A DNA stretch of 64,000 nt, taken from NCBI RefSeq assembly GCF_038405225.1, contig NZ_CP151657.1, positions 1,302,001-1,366,000 on the forward strand, written 5' to 3'. The stretch is from Arthrobacter citreus (GTDB lineage: Bacteria > Actinomycetota > Actinomycetes > Actinomycetales > Micrococcaceae). The first letter of the stretch is position 1; each line of letters starts with the position of its first letter. The notes beneath the pieces are model-generated. The model saw only the letters and a program-made list of their open reading frames with translations. It was not told the DNA's origin and made no database searches. The translations under genes were made by a program, and so were the position numbers. Of the stretch, positions 63,062 through 64,000 are shown piece after piece.

Positions 63062-64000
63062 ATGACTGCAGTTGACGTTCCACCGGAGGCGGATCTTCGT
63101 AAATCGGGATATTTACGGACCTTCCCCAAAATGCAGGGCCGGTTTACGGCCAGGGCGACAATTGCCTGCGTGGTTCCCGCGTACAACGAGGAAGACACCA
63201 TCGTCGACGTGCTCAAGGCCCTCCTGAAGCAAACCAGGCTGCCCGATGTCATCCACGTTGTCGTCAATAACACAGACGACGAAACATTCTTCCTGGCGCG
63301 TGAATTCGCCGGACCCCATGAACACACCTATCAGGACGTCACCTACCGGACTGAAGTCTTTGTCCACGATATTGGGGTCAACGGGGACAAAAAAGTTGGC
63401 GCCCTCAACTACGGCTTTTCCCAGGTCTGCGACGATTTTGATTACTTCCTGGGTGTTGACGGTGACACCGTGGTGGATAAGCACGCGGTGCAGCAGCTCG
63501 AGGAAGAGATTCTGAGCGATCCGCGCATCGGCGGAGTTTCAGCGATCTACACGGTGGCCGAACCTGAAACCAAGGGATTTATCGCCAAGTTCCTCGCAGC
63601 GGGTCAGCGCGCGCAATTTGCGGCATTCAACATGGATAACCTGCTGCGTGGCAGGAACATGGCCGTTCTTGGCGGCCAGTGCTCAATCCTGTCCATGACG
63701 GCGCTGCAGAATGTTCTGCTGGAAAACCGCCAGGCCACACCGTGGGTTAAAGACTCGGAAGTGGAGGATTCACTGGTCTCGCTGCAAATCAAGAACATTG
63801 GGTATGCCACGAAGATCTCAGCCCGCGCCCGCGCTTCCGTGGGCGGCATGGACACCTTCCGGTCCCTGGACGGGCAGCAGGTCAAGTGGAACTACGGCGC
63901 CATCGACCTCATGTGGCCGGGCCAGAGAAGCAACACGGCGGGCCAGCCGTTTCATCCGAATCTCAGGCTGCGGTGGAGCGAGAACGTCTCAATGCTGTTC
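63062..64000 (+). CDS. Processive family-2 glycosyltransferase, 3' truncated
   Basis: Open to the window end: 313 codons visible. Motifs in order: CVVPAYNEEDTIVDVL (nucleotide binding) near 37, DxD as GVDGDTVVDK (Asp133, Asp135), VKDSEVEDSLVS (ED catalytic base) near 232-243, and QQVKW (272-276), a conservative Lys version of the Q(Q/R)xRW motif of cellulose, hyaluronan and poly-GlcNAc synthases. Membrane helices are expected after the break. ATG follows GGAGG. Probably makes or transfers a surface polysaccharide; product unknown. Confidence 0.88.
   Translation, partial: MTAVDVPPEADLRKSGYLRTFPKMQGRFTARATIACVVPAYNEEDTIVDVLKALLKQTRLPDVIHVVVNNTDDETFFLAREFAGPHEHTYQDVTYRTEVFVHDIGVNGDKKVGALNYGFSQVCDDFDYFLGVDGDTVVDKHAVQQLEEEILSDPRIGGVSAIYTVAEPETKGFIAKFLAAGQRAQFAAFNMDNLLRGRNMAVLGGQCSILSMTALQNVLLENRQATPWVKDSEVEDSLVSLQIKNIGYATKISARARASVGGMDTFRSLDGQQVKWNYGAIDLMWPGQRSNTAGQPFHPNLRLRWSENVSMLF

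Noticed and set aside
1-64000. CRISPR array, prophage or insertion sequence
   Set aside because: No regularly spaced repeat-spacer array, integrase, transposase or phage structural gene was recognised; the repeats found are short tandem repeats or scattered octamers.

Overview
The window is a high-GC actinobacterial chromosome segment, most likely from Arthrobacter or a close relative in the Micrococcaceae. Evidence: a complete Pup-proteasome locus, a mycothiol ligase (MshC), RbpA, a polyprenol-phosphate mannose synthase, a single-chain PafBC regulator (known as a natural fusion in Arthrobacter), GTG starts, and many genes with a TAnnnT box only 6-8 bases before the start codon (leaderless mRNAs). 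Nearly all genes are chromosomal housekeeping genes. I see no CRISPR array, prophage or intact insertion sequence.

Layout. 1-6.2 kb: 3' part of a calcium-type P-type ATPase, a zinc-ribbon SDR protein, and the divergent glycogen genes glgC/glgA. 6.3-12.8 kb: a fatty-acid locus with an acyl-CoA oxidase-like enzyme and a TetR regulator on the minus strand facing thiolase, FabG4-like reductase and MaoC-type hydratase on the plus strand, with a near-perfect palindrome in the divergent promoter. This resembles the mycobacterial fadE5-fadA2-fabG4-htdX region. 12.9-18.4 kb: kynureninase, then the chvE-mmsA-mmsB sugar ABC transporter with a LacI-type operator at its promoter. 18.5-24.0 kb, minus strand: universal stress protein, amino-acid permease, CNNM/CorC protein, GAP-family protein, AI-2E family exporter and tRNA-Leu(GAG). 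24.2-33.6 kb: M20 dipeptidase, acyl-CoA dehydrogenase, two small conserved proteins, uppP, mshC, a PAC2 protein, a HAD phosphatase, an M50 protease with CBS domains, and trmI.

33.7-50.5 kb is the Pup-proteasome region, all on the plus strand: mpa/arc, dop, pup, prcB, prcA, pafA, two FKBP isomerases, fused pafBC, a small membrane protein, tatA, tatC, helY and an amidohydrolase. Dop deamidates Pup, PafA ligates it to substrates, Mpa unfolds them into PrcBA, and PafBC controls a DNA-damage response. 50.5-59.0 kb: a promoter followed by a strongly folded, apparently non-coding stretch, then ppm, rbpA, an SPFH/NfeD pair, rlmA, an S9 peptidase, peptide deformylase, a SOUL protein and a DUF4193 protein. 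59.0-64.0 kb is looser and looks accessory: a 0.6 kb non-coding stretch with repeated TTATGTCA octamers, an XRE regulator divergent from an SDR, an AAA ATPase behind a palindromic promoter, an AT-richer spacer, and the first 313 codons of a processive family-2 glycosyltransferase that runs off the end.

The most interesting leads are the folded RNA candidate before ppm, the TTATGTCA array, the operator covering both -10 boxes of the tetR/thiolase promoters, and the widespread leaderless architecture. No clearly new multi-gene system was found.
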